Shown piece by piece: positions 17,080 through 25,878 of a stretch of DNA of 64,000 bases. This DNA comes from Leptothoe sp034932105 (GTDB taxonomy: Bacteria > Cyanobacteriota > Cyanobacteriia > Phormidesmidales > Phormidesmidaceae), in the NCBI RefSeq assembly GCF_034932105.1, contig NZ_JAYGIG010000116.1, forward strand, positions 1 to 64,000, given 5' to 3'. Both the position numbers and the translations under genes were made by a program. Each line of letters begins with the position of its first letter. Position 1 is the stretch's first letter. The notes under the pieces are model-generated. The model had not been told where the DNA came from, did no database searches, and saw nothing but the letters and a program-made list of their open reading frames with translations.

Positions 17080-17832
17080 ATGATTTTGGGTTTCCGCATC
17101 AGATGGGCCATTGGGTTGGTTGTGGGATTGTTGATGGTGAGCTGTACGGCTGGGGTGAGCGAGCCATCGGAGTCAGTCGCTGCGCCCACGGAAGCTGCTG
17201 CCCCCCCAGCCGAGCTGACGGCAACAGCCATACCGTCCGGCCTGGCACAGCTTCAGGGCAAGGCTACGGTGGAGTTTGTGATCAACGGAGAGCGGGTTGT
17301 GGTTGAGGTGGATGGGACCCAAGCACCGATTACGGCGGGTAATTTTGTGGATTTGGTAGAGCGGGGTGTCTACGATGGCACGGTGTTTCATCGGGTAGTT
17401 CGTGAACCTCAACCGTTTGTGGTGCAGGGGGGAGATCCCCAAAGTACGGATCCATCGGTGCCGGTTCAGCAGCTGGGAACCGGTGGTTTTGTTGATCCGG
17501 ATACCCAGGAAAAGCGCTTTATTCCCTTAGAAATTACGCCAGCGGGCGCAGATCAGCCAATCTATAGTCAAACCTTTGAGGCTGCTGGTGAATCGGCTAA
17601 ACCGGCCCTGCAGCATACCCATGGTGCCTTGGCGATGGCTCGGTCCCAATTTCCGGATTCGGCCTCAGCTCAGTTTTATTTTGCCCTGGCGGATCTACCT
17701 TTTTTGGATGGTAGCTATGCCGTCTTTGGGTACGTGACTGAAGGACTGGATGTGGTGGATGCGATTCAGCAAGGCGATGTGATTGAGTCAGCTACGGTGA
17801 CTGAGGGGTTGGATAAGCTGGTGACCCAGTAG
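17080..17832 (+). CDS. Cyclophilin-type peptidyl-prolyl isomerase, probable lipoprotein
   Basis: It catalyses cis-trans isomerisation of proline bonds, here outside the cytoplasm. A hydrophobic signal (residues about 8-22) ends in LLMVSC, a lipobox-like site, so the mature protein is probably lipid-anchored. It is followed by a Pro/Ala/Glu-rich linker and a cyclophilin domain (about 65-245) with GVYDGTVFHRVV, HGALAMARS, SAQFYFALAD and FLDGSYAVFGYV. ATG 17080 is chosen because GAAGGGAG lies 8 bases upstream. The ATG at 17062 overlaps that ribosome binding site. It lies between ycf4 and a ketoacyl synthase with no functional link visible. Confidence 0.9.
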   Translation: MILGFRIRWAIGLVVGLLMVSCTAGVSEPSESVAAPTEAAAPPAELTATAIPSGLAQLQGKATVEFVINGERVVVEVDGTQAPITAGNFVDLVERGVYDGTVFHRVVREPQPFVVQGGDPQSTDPSVPVQQLGTGGFVDPDTQEKRFIPLEITPAGADQPIYSQTFEAAGESAKPALQHTHGALAMARSQFPDSASAQFYFALADLPFLDGSYAVFGYVTEGLDVVDAIQQGDVIESATVTEGLDKLVTQ

Positions 17833-17885
17833 CTCTGGGTCTGGTTGCTGGGGTGGTGCTGTGATTTAGCCCATGGTTGATGCCG

Positions 17886-19067
17886 ATGGTTGATGTCGTT
17901 GTGACCGGCATTGGTTTGCGGACGGCCTTGGGGGCTACGGCCCAGGCTACTTGGTCCGGTTTATTGGCGGGGAAAAGTGCGATCGCACTACGCCAACCCT
18001 TCCCCTCCCTGCCGCCAGTACCTCTGGCCATGACGGATAAACTGCCCGCCGATCCGGACAGCTTAATTTTGGCGGCGGTGGCTGCTGCCCTAGCCGATGC
18101 TGGGTTGATGTCACCGGTATCGGATGGTCTTAAGCCTGATCTTAAGGCCGCGCTTGAGCCTGGTCTTGACTGTGGGGTGGTGGTGGGTTCCAGCCGCAGC
18201 TATTTGAACCGTTGGGAGGCCATGGGCCGGGGAGATCTGTCCCTAGACCATTGGCTGACGGCGTTGCCCTGCAGTTTGTCGAGACAAGTGGCCCAGATGG
18301 TAGGCAGTCGGGGGCCGGTGCTGGCCCCGATGGCAGCCTGTGCCACAGGGCTCTGGGCGCTGTTTCAGGGCTACATGCTCTTGCAGGCGGGACAATGTGA
18401 CCGGGTGGTGGTGGCGGCGGTGGATGCGCCCATTACTCCCCTAACGCTGACGGGCTTTCGGCGGATGGGGGCGATGGCGACCCAGGGGTGCTATCCGTTT
18501 GATTGCGATCGCAACGGTTTAGTCCTGGGGGAAGGCGCAGCGGCTGTAGTTCTAGAAACTAAGGCCATGGCCTCAGGTAGGACTTTTGGTAAGTCCGCCT
18601 ATGGTCGAATACTGGGGTTTGGCCTCAGCAATGACGCCTATCACATTAGTTCTTCCCGTCCAGAAGATACCGTGGCCGTGGCCCGTCAATGTCTGCAGCG
18701 TAGCGGTTTACACCCAAAAGATATTGACTATGTCCATACCCATGGCACCGGCACCCGATTAAATGATGCCAACGAGGCCCACATGATCCAGCAGTTGTTT
18801 CCGGCGGCTGCCATTAGCTCCACCAAGGGAGCCACTGGCCATACCCTGGGCGCAGCGGGGCTCATCGGTACCGTTTTTAGTTTGCTCAGCCTGCAGCAGC
18901 AGTGTTTGCCCCCCAGTGTGGGACTGCATCAGCCGGAGTATGACCTCAATTTTGTCCTGAACTCTGCCCAAGGGAGCGGCCACCCCCCCAGGACCATAAA
19001 CCATGTGCTATGCAGTAGCTTCGGGTTTGGCGGCCAAAATGCCGTTGTGGCACTTGGGGGTTGCTGA
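17886..19067 (+). CDS. Beta-ketoacyl-ACP synthase (FabF/KAS II-like)
   Basis: A condensing enzyme that extends acyl chains on acyl carrier protein. The catalytic triad is visible: Cys in PMAACATGLWALF (about residue 152), His in YVHTHGTGTRLND (about 286) and His in KGATGHTLGAAG (about 319). The last motif also carries the Lys of KAS enzymes. The thiolase fold opens with VDVVVTGIGLRTALG. At 393 residues it is slightly shorter than typical FabF (about 415). ATG 17886 gives the standard KAS start, with ATG 17880 and TTG 17877 also in frame. It may be a second, specialised synthase, since no ACP or fab gene adjoins it. The middle of the gene is GC-rich. Confidence 0.85.
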   Translation: MVDVVVTGIGLRTALGATAQATWSGLLAGKSAIALRQPFPSLPPVPLAMTDKLPADPDSLILAAVAAALADAGLMSPVSDGLKPDLKAALEPGLDCGVVVGSSRSYLNRWEAMGRGDLSLDHWLTALPCSLSRQVAQMVGSRGPVLAPMAACATGLWALFQGYMLLQAGQCDRVVVAAVDAPITPLTLTGFRRMGAMATQGCYPFDCDRNGLVLGEGAAAVVLETKAMASGRTFGKSAYGRILGFGLSNDAYHISSSRPEDTVAVARQCLQRSGLHPKDIDYVHTHGTGTRLNDANEAHMIQQLFPAAAISSTKGATGHTLGAAGLIGTVFSLLSLQQQCLPPSVGLHQPEYDLNFVLNSAQGSGHPPRTINHVLCSSFGFGGQNAVVALGGC

Positions 19068-19234
19068 CTAGCAGCCTAGGCACTAGAACGCCATTGCAGC
19101 GCTTGGGCATGTTAACAGGCACATGCCAACTAACAGACTAGGGCGCTAAACTGAGAACATTGATTTAGCAAATCTTGTCAAGCCGTTAGCAGCCATATCC
19201 CCTAAGTTAATTTCTAGTCGTACGTTTCTTTTGT

Positions 19235-21151
19235 ATGAATAAATCCACCCACCCCTCCGCCACCCCATCCCTATTTAGTCGCCGGGCGACCCGCACCTTA
19301 GCCATTGGCTGGTTTGTGCTGCAAAGTCTAATAGCCGCTCCTTTGGTAGGGGCGCTGCCCGCATCGGCTCAGGAGGGGGAGGGGGAGGAGGTACCCCAAA
19401 TTACCTATGGACAACTGCTAGAAAAGCTCGACCAGGGCGAGGTACAGCGGGTAGAGCTAGATAACCTGCGGAGGGTGGCTAATGTTCGACTGAAGGGGCA
19501 GGAAGACAGTGACCCCCTACAGCCTGTCACCCTGTTTGCCAACGATGTGGACAATCAGAACCTGTTACAAAAGCTGCGCAGTAGCGGTGTTGACTACGAA
19601 GTATTAGAAAGCTCAGACAATAGTGCCCTAACCGGTTTAGCCGTCAATGCTTTGCTGGCCCTGGTGGTAGTATTTGCCCTATTGATGATTCTGCGCCGAT
19701 CTGCCAATTCCGCCAACGGTGCCATGAACTTTGGCCGTTCTCGAGCCCGCTTCCAGATGGATGCCAAAACCGGGGTGATGTTTGACGATGTGGCCGGGAT
19801 TGAAGAGGCAAAGGAAGAATTGCAGGAAGTGGTTACATTTCTCAAAAATCCTGAAAAATTTACTGCCATTGGCGCCCGCATTCCTAAAGGGGTACTCCTG
19901 ATTGGGCAGCCCGGAACGGGCAAAACCCTCCTAGCCAAGGCGATTGCCGGAGAAGCGGGGGTGCCGTTCTTTAGTATTTCGGGCTCTGAGTTTGTCGAAA
20001 TGTTTGTCGGTGTGGGGGCTTCCCGGGTCCGTGACCTGTTTAAAAAAGCCAAGGAAAACTCCCCCTGTATCGTTTTTATTGATGAAATTGATGCAGTGGG
20101 TCGGCAGCGTGGCGCTGGCATTGGCGGTGGAAATGACGAACGGGAACAAACCCTGAACCAGTTGCTGACCGAAATGGATGGCTTTGAGGGGAACGGTGGC
20201 ACCATTGTAATTGCCGCAACTAACCGCCCCGATGTCTTGGATGCTGCATTGTTACGCCCCGGCCGATTTGATCGTCAAATCACCGTTGATTTGCCCAGCT
20301 ATAAAGGCCGTCTGGGTATTTTGGATGTCCATGCGCGGGATAAAAAAATAGCCGATGATGTGAATCTGGATGCCATTGCTCGGCGGACGCCGGGGTTCTC
20401 GGGGGCCCAGTTGGCTAACCTGCTGAATGAGGCGGCCATTCTAACGGCCCGTCGTCGTAAAGATGCTGTCACCATGGAGGAAATTGATGACGCCATCGAT
20501 CGCCTCACCATTGGTCTGACCCTTACTCCTCTACTGGATACCAAGAAGAAACGGTTGATTGCCTACCACGAAGTGGGCCATGCCTTGGTGAGCACCATGT
20601 TGAAGCATTCGGACCCACTGGCCAAGGTGACCATTATTCCTCGCTCCGGCGGTATAGGAGGATTTGCCAGCTATCTGCCCAAGGAGGACCGGGTGGACGA
20701 CGGGTTGATTTCCTATGGTGAGCTAATTGACCGCATTACCATGGCCCTGGGGGGGAGGGCGGCCGAAGAAATCGTGTTTGGTGCGGATGAAGTGACCCAG
20801 GGTGCGGCTAACGATATCCAACAGGTGACCAATATTGCCCGTCAGATGATTACCCGGTTTGGCATGTCGGAACTGGGGGTATTTGCGATGGAATCCCCCA
20901 GCAGTGCCGTGTTCCTTGGGCGTAGTGACCTGATGCAGCGCTCAGAATATTCGGAAGAGATGGCAGCCAAGATCGATCAGCAGGTGCGAGAGCTCGCCAT
21001 GGCATCCTATGCCAAAGCCCGTTCAATGTTGAAAAATAACCGCCCGCTATTAGATCGCTTAGTAGATCGACTAGTGGAAAAAGAAACCATCGACGGTGAA
21101 GAGTTCCGTGGCATCGTGGGCGAGTATATCAATATCCCCTCGGCCAAGTAG
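19235..21151 (+). CDS. ftsH: ATP-dependent zinc metalloprotease FtsH
   Basis: Membrane-bound AAA protease that removes damaged membrane proteins, in cyanobacteria including photosystem II subunits. Two membrane segments are seen: residues about 20-45, ending in a signal-peptidase-like LPASAQ, and about 134-153. Between them lies a 90-residue lumenal/periplasmic domain. The AAA module has Walker A IGQPGTGKT (223-231), Walker B IVFIDEIDAVGRQRG (279-293) and SRH RPGRFDRQI. The zinc site HEVGH is at 445-449. The 638-residue length is normal. Which of the four cyanobacterial FtsH types it is cannot be settled here. A strong terminator follows. Confidence 0.95.
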   Translation: MNKSTHPSATPSLFSRRATRTLAIGWFVLQSLIAAPLVGALPASAQEGEGEEVPQITYGQLLEKLDQGEVQRVELDNLRRVANVRLKGQEDSDPLQPVTLFANDVDNQNLLQKLRSSGVDYEVLESSDNSALTGLAVNALLALVVVFALLMILRRSANSANGAMNFGRSRARFQMDAKTGVMFDDVAGIEEAKEELQEVVTFLKNPEKFTAIGARIPKGVLLIGQPGTGKTLLAKAIAGEAGVPFFSISGSEFVEMFVGVGASRVRDLFKKAKENSPCIVFIDEIDAVGRQRGAGIGGGNDEREQTLNQLLTEMDGFEGNGGTIVIAATNRPDVLDAALLRPGRFDRQITVDLPSYKGRLGILDVHARDKKIADDVNLDAIARRTPGFSGAQLANLLNEAAILTARRRKDAVTMEEIDDAIDRLTIGLTLTPLLDTKKKRLIAYHEVGHALVSTMLKHSDPLAKVTIIPRSGGIGGFASYLPKEDRVDDGLISYGELIDRITMALGGRAAEEIVFGADEVTQGAANDIQQVTNIARQMITRFGMSELGVFAMESPSSAVFLGRSDLMQRSEYSEEMAAKIDQQVRELAMASYAKARSMLKNNRPLLDRLVDRLVEKETIDGEEFRGIVGEYINIPSAK

Positions 21152-21220
21152 TCGGTGGTTTTTGGGTGAGGTGCGTCGGTCCAGCGGTTTCGTTACCAAG
21201 TTAGCCAATGGTTTCCACTA

Positions 21221-21283
21221 AACGTTAAAACCAACAATATTGCCCTTGCTTTTGGCCGGGGCAATATTGTTGGTTTTAACGTT
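21221..21283 (+). terminator. Terminator after ftsH: perfect 25-bp stem
   Basis: The arm at 21221-21245 (AACGTTAAAACC...TTGCCC) is the exact reverse complement of 21259-21283, with a 13-base loop. It lies 70 bases after the ftsH stop and before the convergent gene at 21361-21651, so it can serve both. The right arm contains a TTTT run. Confidence 0.7.
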
Positions 21284-21360
21284 ATTTAGCCACGTTAGTT
21301 AGCTACTAGTTTCCAGTCCTGGCTGCTGAACGGCCTGAGGACGATGATTATGGGTGGCGG

Positions 21361-21651
21361 CTATTCGAGGGGTTCACCATCCAGGAGTTCAATACTGCCG
21401 GAAGAACGCACGCATTCTAAGCGCCAGCGCTGACCTGAAACCCGGCCTGGTAAAAATCCTGAAATGGTCAAGTGATTCTCACCGTGGTCAGTTTGGACTT
21501 TGACCAGCAGATCACTCTTACTTTGACTGACAATGAGGGCTTCTATCTCGAACTCGCCTTCACGGTTCCAAGGAAGTTCGAACTGTGATTCTGGCTCTTG
21601 GGAGCGAAGAACAGCGCGAGTGTTTTCAGATTCAGACGTTGGAGCAGTCAT
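21361..21651 (-). CDS. Hypothetical protein, 96 residues
   Basis: Not recognised. A small soluble acidic protein with a disordered-looking N-terminus (TAPTSESENTRAVLRSQEPE) and a beta-rich remainder (EFEIEALIVSQSKSDLLVKV, then HLTISGFLPGRVSGQRWRLE). This may be a small barrel. The compact frame is preceded by a plausible leader and followed by the shared ftsH terminator, which supports a real gene. No catalytic motif is visible. Confidence 0.6.
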   Translation of the reverse strand: MTAPTSESENTRAVLRSQEPESQFELPWNREGEFEIEALIVSQSKSDLLVKVQTDHGENHLTISGFLPGRVSGQRWRLECVRSSGSIELLDGEPLE

Positions 21652-21891
21652 AGGTAGTTAGGAGGTTGTCGAACAGGGGTACGGCTGTAATGTACTCAGC
21701 AAGCGTGTGGTTGTAATGTACCCAGCCACTCGCAAGGATGGCTTTACGTAGACGATAACATTTTGGCTGGCCCATGGATTGTGCTGCAGATCATAACGCC
21801 TAGACAGTTCAGATCATCACACTGGGCAGAGGCGAAACCCTGATGGGAAAGTCTATTGCCCCCGATGAACTGCGAGTAATCTGCTGGGGAT

Positions 21892-22596
21892 CTATCGGAT
21901 AGTCTGTTGGTCGTCATACATGGCTCGTAGCACCATGGCGGGATCTACCCAGCTACTCTCAAACTTGAGACCCCAGTGGAGATGGGGACCTGTGGTGCGT
22001 CCGGTCATACCCACCCGCCCAATGGGTTGGCCGGTGCTGATGCTGGCCCCTTCCCAAATGCGTATGTTGCCGTCGGGATCCACCATCACCCGTCTGCCGC
22101 TTTCTTGGGTGACATAGCCTTGCATGTGGCAGTAGATGTGGACCCAGTCACCCGATGCAATCACCACGGATGTTCCACAGGCGCTGTCATCTGAAACTTC
22201 GATCACTTCGCCTTCCCACCAGTTGCGGATATAGCTACCGAGGGGAGCAGCAATGTCTAACCCGTAATGAAACTGTTCTCCACCGTAGGGGGATTGGCGA
22301 TAGCCAAAGGGAGAGGTGTAGGCTTGGAAATTTTCTACTGGAAATGAGGCAAAACTCCAGGGACTGGTCGCTCTAGCTAGCTGAATCTCAGCTGCTTTGG
22401 CGGATTTACGCTGGGCGGGTAGGACCAGACCTGTGATCGTCCATAGGGATAGCCCCCCTAGCAACAAGCACCTGACATAGATGCTTGAACGGTTCCCTGG
22501 ACGTTGCCGACGGGACTGCCGACCACGTTGCCAATAATCCATGAGAGCCCGGGTAAACCCTCTGATAGAAGTGGATTTTGCAGAACTCTGATGCAT
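21892..22596 (-). CDS. M23 family metallopeptidase (LytM/murein endopeptidase type)
   Basis: A cell-wall hydrolase or regulator of one. It has a basic N-terminus, one membrane segment (about 43-60, CLLLGGLSLWTITGLVL), and then an M23 domain (about 95-225). The zinc site is HYGLDIAAP (His and Asp of the HxxxD motif) and GPHLHWGL (HxH), with YCHMQG in between, so all metal ligands are present. It should act in the periplasm on peptidoglycan cross-links. Length is 234 residues. The gene is transcribed away from the TPR gene. Confidence 0.92.
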   Translation of the reverse strand: MHQSSAKSTSIRGFTRALMDYWQRGRQSRRQRPGNRSSIYVRCLLLGGLSLWTITGLVLPAQRKSAKAAEIQLARATSPWSFASFPVENFQAYTSPFGYRQSPYGGEQFHYGLDIAAPLGSYIRNWWEGEVIEVSDDSACGTSVVIASGDWVHIYCHMQGYVTQESGRRVMVDPDGNIRIWEGASISTGQPIGRVGMTGRTTGPHLHWGLKFESSWVDPAMVLRAMYDDQQTIR

Positions 22597-22982
22597 ATAT
22601 CTACTGTCTAGAAAACTAAAAAGGGTGGGTGGTTTAAACTTTTTCTAGCCTGGTGGCAATAGTCGGGGAGATTGATGTAATTGGAGCTGTGATTGGCTGG
22701 GCTGTGGGACAGCGGAGATAAGAGGGCCATTCTTAGAGCCATTTGCCAATGACTGGTACGGTGAACGACGAATTTGTAGCCTTCTGAACTGATGGTTCCC
22801 TGGGGCGCTTGGGTGGCGCTGGGGGCCTGGTTGCGACATTGCTCGATAATGTACATCAATTTGTTTAGATTGCCTATAACTTCTCTAAAGTAAACACAAC
22901 GTTATTTTTTGTTGACTGTAATAAATAGAGATGGCAGTCTGGGGTGTCTTGGCTATGGAGGCGTTTGGTTTGGATGGGACCG
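22597..22982. other. Divergent intergenic region
   Basis: Leader of the M23 gene on one side and the TPR gene on the other. A minus frame of 83 codons (22608-22859) lies here. It has no recognisable motif or composition support and is not called. Confidence 0.3.
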
Positions 22983-23390
22983 ATGAATGAACAGTTGCAG
23001 GATCCGGATCAGTGGTATCGCCAGGGGATGGCGTTTGATGAGCAGGGACAGTCGCAAAACGCGATCGCATGTTACGACAAAGTAATTGAGCTACAGGCAG
23101 ATTATTGCGCAGCCTGGGTGCGGCGAGGATTGGCGCTGATGATGTTGGCGGATTTTCAGCCTGCGATCGCAAATTTTAACCAAGCCGTGGCCCTCAACAT
23201 GGAGCTGGATTTAGCCTGGTATCTCAAGGCTTACTGCCATGCCCAGATGCAGGTGGATGAATTTGCCCTGCTGGCATTGCAAAAAGCGGTGGCCCTCAAC
23301 CCTGATCAATGGATTGCCATGGCCAGTCAGGAAGTGACCTTTAACCACTTAAAGGACGATCCACGCTTTCAAGAACTGGTGACGGGATAA
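22983..23390 (+). CDS. Tetratricopeptide repeat protein, 135 residues
   Basis: Three helix-turn-helix repeats fill the protein: WYRQGMAFDEQGQSQNAIAC near residue 10, AWVRRGLALMMLADFQPAIA near 44 and AWYLKAYCHAQMQVDEFALL near 78. They match the TPR W-L-G-Y-A-F-A-P spacing. It is soluble and probably cytoplasmic, with a scaffold role in protein binding. ATG 22983 (MNEQLQDPDQ) is preferred because the upstream extension (MSWLWRRLVWMG) is hydrophobic and unlike TPR proteins. The partner is unknown. Confidence 0.75.
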   Translation: MNEQLQDPDQWYRQGMAFDEQGQSQNAIACYDKVIELQADYCAAWVRRGLALMMLADFQPAIANFNQAVALNMELDLAWYLKAYCHAQMQVDEFALLALQKAVALNPDQWIAMASQEVTFNHLKDDPRFQELVTG

Positions 23391-23493
23391 ATTTCTCAGG
23401 AAAAAATCACCCATCCTCCAGGGTTTTCTGTTATCTCTAATGGGCGCGGCTGGTACCGTTGAGAATTGCCCCGTTATAGACATCCCAGGTAGC

Positions 23494-25803
23494 ATGCAGG
23501 CCGCAAGATCGATTCATACGGATTTATTTTTTGTCGGGGGCGGACACACCCATGCCATTGTGCTACGGAAAATTGGCATGGGGGGGCTGCCCCCAGGGGT
23601 AAGGCTGACGCTGATTACTAACCTGGTGGATACCCCCTATTCAGGTATGTTGCCCTGTCATATCTCGGGGCTGTACGACTTTGACCAGTCCCACATCGAT
23701 CTGCGGCCCCTCACCCGGTTTGCCAACTGCCGGTTGATCATGGATGAGGTGGTGAATATTGATGCGGATCAGCAGCTCATCCACTGCCGCCACCATCCGC
23801 CCATGGGTTACGATGCCCTTTCAATTGATATTGGGAGTACGCCGGGAACGGTGGCGGTGCCAGGGGCTAAGGAGTATGCCATTGCAGCCAAGCCGGTGCC
23901 CCATTTACTGCGGGCTTGGCACACCTATTTGCAAAGCCTAGAGGGGGCGGAATCCGCCACCATTGGCATTGTGGGCGGCGGGGTGGGGGGAGTGGAACTG
24001 GCCCTCAATATGCAGGTGCGGCTGCAGCAGCTGGTGGGGCAGGGGACGGAGGTACATATATTCCATCGGCGGGGCCAGTTGGCCACGGGGCGTAGCCGTG
24101 CCACCCAGCGTCAGTTGGCTCAGATTTTTCGCGATCGCAATATCCACACCCACCTGTCAGAATCCGTCTGTGCCCTGGAGCCCTTGGCCCCTGACTTGGC
24201 AGCTGCACCGGGCCTAGGCCCCTGCCCAGAAAAAGTTCAGGTGTGCTGTGAGTCAGGGTTGCGGGTGCAGTGCGATCGCGTGTTCTGGGTGACCAATGCC
24301 AGCGCGGCCCCCTGGCTGGCCCACACCGGTCTGACCACGGACAAAGACGGCTTCATTTTGGTCGGAGATACCCTCCAAACCCTTTCCCATGCCAACGTAT
24401 TTGCCGTGGGGGATGTGGCCACCATGGCGAACCATCCCCGACCCAAGGCTGGGGTGTTTGCCGTGCGTCAGGGGCCTCCCCTCTATCACAACCTGCAGCG
24501 CTACCTGTCGGGGCAGCCCCTCAAGCCCTTTAAGCCCCAGCGTCAGTTCCTCAACATTATCGATCTTGGCACCGGGGGGGCCATTGCCTCCCGAGGGCGG
24601 TGGTCGGCCGAGTCCATCTGGTTTCGCCGCTGGAAACATAAAATCGACGCCAATTTTATGGCGCTGTTTGAGCGATTTCCAGCCATGGAGAGCAGCGGCC
24701 CCCAATCATCGCCAAAATTATCGGCCTCGGCCCCATCCCAGGGAACCATGGCCCCCCCCTGTGCGGGATGTGGGTCAAAAGTCAGTAGCTCGGTGCTGAG
24801 CCGTGCCTTAGGTCGGGCTAGGGCAGATTTTCCCCAGATGGATCAGTGGCCTAACCCAGTGCAGGTGGGGCTGGAGACCCCCGATGATGCGGCGGTGGTG
24901 GCGTTACCGGCAGGTAAGTTGGCAGTCCACACCGTAGATCAGTTTCGCGCCCTAGTGGACGACCCCTATGTCTTCGCCCAAATCTGTGTCAATCACTGCC
25001 TGAGTGACCTCTATGCCATGGGGGCCACCCCCCAAACCGTGCTGGCCCTGGCCACCTTACCCTATGGCACAGATGCCATCCAAACCGAGACCCTGTATCA
25101 GCTGATGTCCGGGACCTACCGCGCCTTGGCCCCGTCCCAAACCTGGCTGGTGGGAGGCCATACCACCGAAGGGCCAGAGCTGTCCCTAGGCTTTGCCTGC
25201 AACGGATGGGTGGCTCCGGACCAGGTGTTAACCAAGCAAAATCTGCGCCCTGGCCTCAGTCTGATTTTGACCAAGCCCCTAGGGACTGGAGTGCTGTTCA
25301 CTGCGGATATGCAGCGGGCGGCCAAGGGCCGTTGGATCGACACTGCCGTTGCCAGTATGGTGCAGTCCAACCATTTGGCCGCCCAGTGTTTCCGTGCCCA
25401 TGGTGTCGTGGCCTGTACTGATGTCACGGGGTTTGGTCTGTTGGGCCATTTGAATGAAATGCTGCCTCCGGGGCAGGGTCTGGGGATGACCCTGAGTCTA
25501 GACACCTTACCCGTGCTACCGGGAGTTGAGGCTTGTTTGGGATGGGGCTATCGCAGTTCCCTCCACCAGCGTAATCAACAGATCGAACGCCAACTACACA
25601 ATGCCCAGGCCCATGGGACCCACCCCCTCTATCCCCTATTATTTGACCCCCAAACGTCGGGCGGTCTGTTGGCGGCCATTCCCCAATCAAATGCCAGTCA
25701 CTGTTTAGCGGCCCTACAGCGCCAGGGATATGTCCATAGCTGTGCCATTGGCGATGTGGTCCCTGTGGTCGGGGGGCAAGGACCTTTTACAATCAAAGGG
25801 TGA
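23494..25803 (+). CDS. selD: FAD-dependent oxidoreductase fused to selenide, water dikinase (SelD)
   Basis: A two-domain protein of about 769 residues. The N-terminal part (about 1-370) is a pyridine nucleotide-disulfide oxidoreductase of the kind known to be fused to SelD. It has DLFFVGGGHTHAIVLRK for FAD, GIVGGGVGGVELAL for NAD(P)H and FAVGDVATM for the FAD C-terminal site. The C-terminal part (about 415-769) is SelD, which makes selenophosphate from selenide and ATP. It has CAGCGSKV with the catalytic Cys and Lys, then ETPDDAAV, VDQFRALVDDPYVFAQI, GGHTTEGPELSLGF and DVTGFGLLGHL. ATG 23494 is chosen because related proteins begin just before the FAD motif. ATG 23440 would add 18 residues. 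mnmH follows at 75 bases, so the selenium probably goes to tRNA. Confidence 0.92.
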   Translation: MQAARSIHTDLFFVGGGHTHAIVLRKIGMGGLPPGVRLTLITNLVDTPYSGMLPCHISGLYDFDQSHIDLRPLTRFANCRLIMDEVVNIDADQQLIHCRHHPPMGYDALSIDIGSTPGTVAVPGAKEYAIAAKPVPHLLRAWHTYLQSLEGAESATIGIVGGGVGGVELALNMQVRLQQLVGQGTEVHIFHRRGQLATGRSRATQRQLAQIFRDRNIHTHLSESVCALEPLAPDLAAAPGLGPCPEKVQVCCESGLRVQCDRVFWVTNASAAPWLAHTGLTTDKDGFILVGDTLQTLSHANVFAVGDVATMANHPRPKAGVFAVRQGPPLYHNLQRYLSGQPLKPFKPQRQFLNIIDLGTGGAIASRGRWSAESIWFRRWKHKIDANFMALFERFPAMESSGPQSSPKLSASAPSQGTMAPPCAGCGSKVSSSVLSRALGRARADFPQMDQWPNPVQVGLETPDDAAVVALPAGKLAVHTVDQFRALVDDPYVFAQICVNHCLSDLYAMGATPQTVLALATLPYGTDAIQTETLYQLMSGTYRALAPSQTWLVGGHTTEGPELSLGFACNGWVAPDQVLTKQNLRPGLSLILTKPLGTGVLFTADMQRAAKGRWIDTAVASMVQSNHLAAQCFRAHGVVACTDVTGFGLLGHLNEMLPPGQGLGMTLSLDTLPVLPGVEACLGWGYRSSLHQRNQQIERQLHNAQAHGTHPLYPLLFDPQTSGGLLAAIPQSNASHCLAALQRQGYVHSCAIGDVVPVVGGQGPFTIKG

Positions 25804-25878
25804 TATAACTAGGCGTTAAGCCCCGTGGGGATGCCCTGGTTTTTAGGGTTTTGAGTTTTTTCTTTACGCAATACCACG

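Noticed and set aside
19594..20205. 203-codon minus-strand frame inside ftsH
   Set aside because: Antisense to the AAA domain of FtsH. Its Ser/Pro/Arg-rich composition is typical of a shadow frame.
22608..22859. 83-codon minus frame upstream of the M23 peptidase gene
   Set aside because: No recognisable motif, no good ribosome binding site, and a second overlapping frame is nearly as long. Support is too weak to call it a gene.
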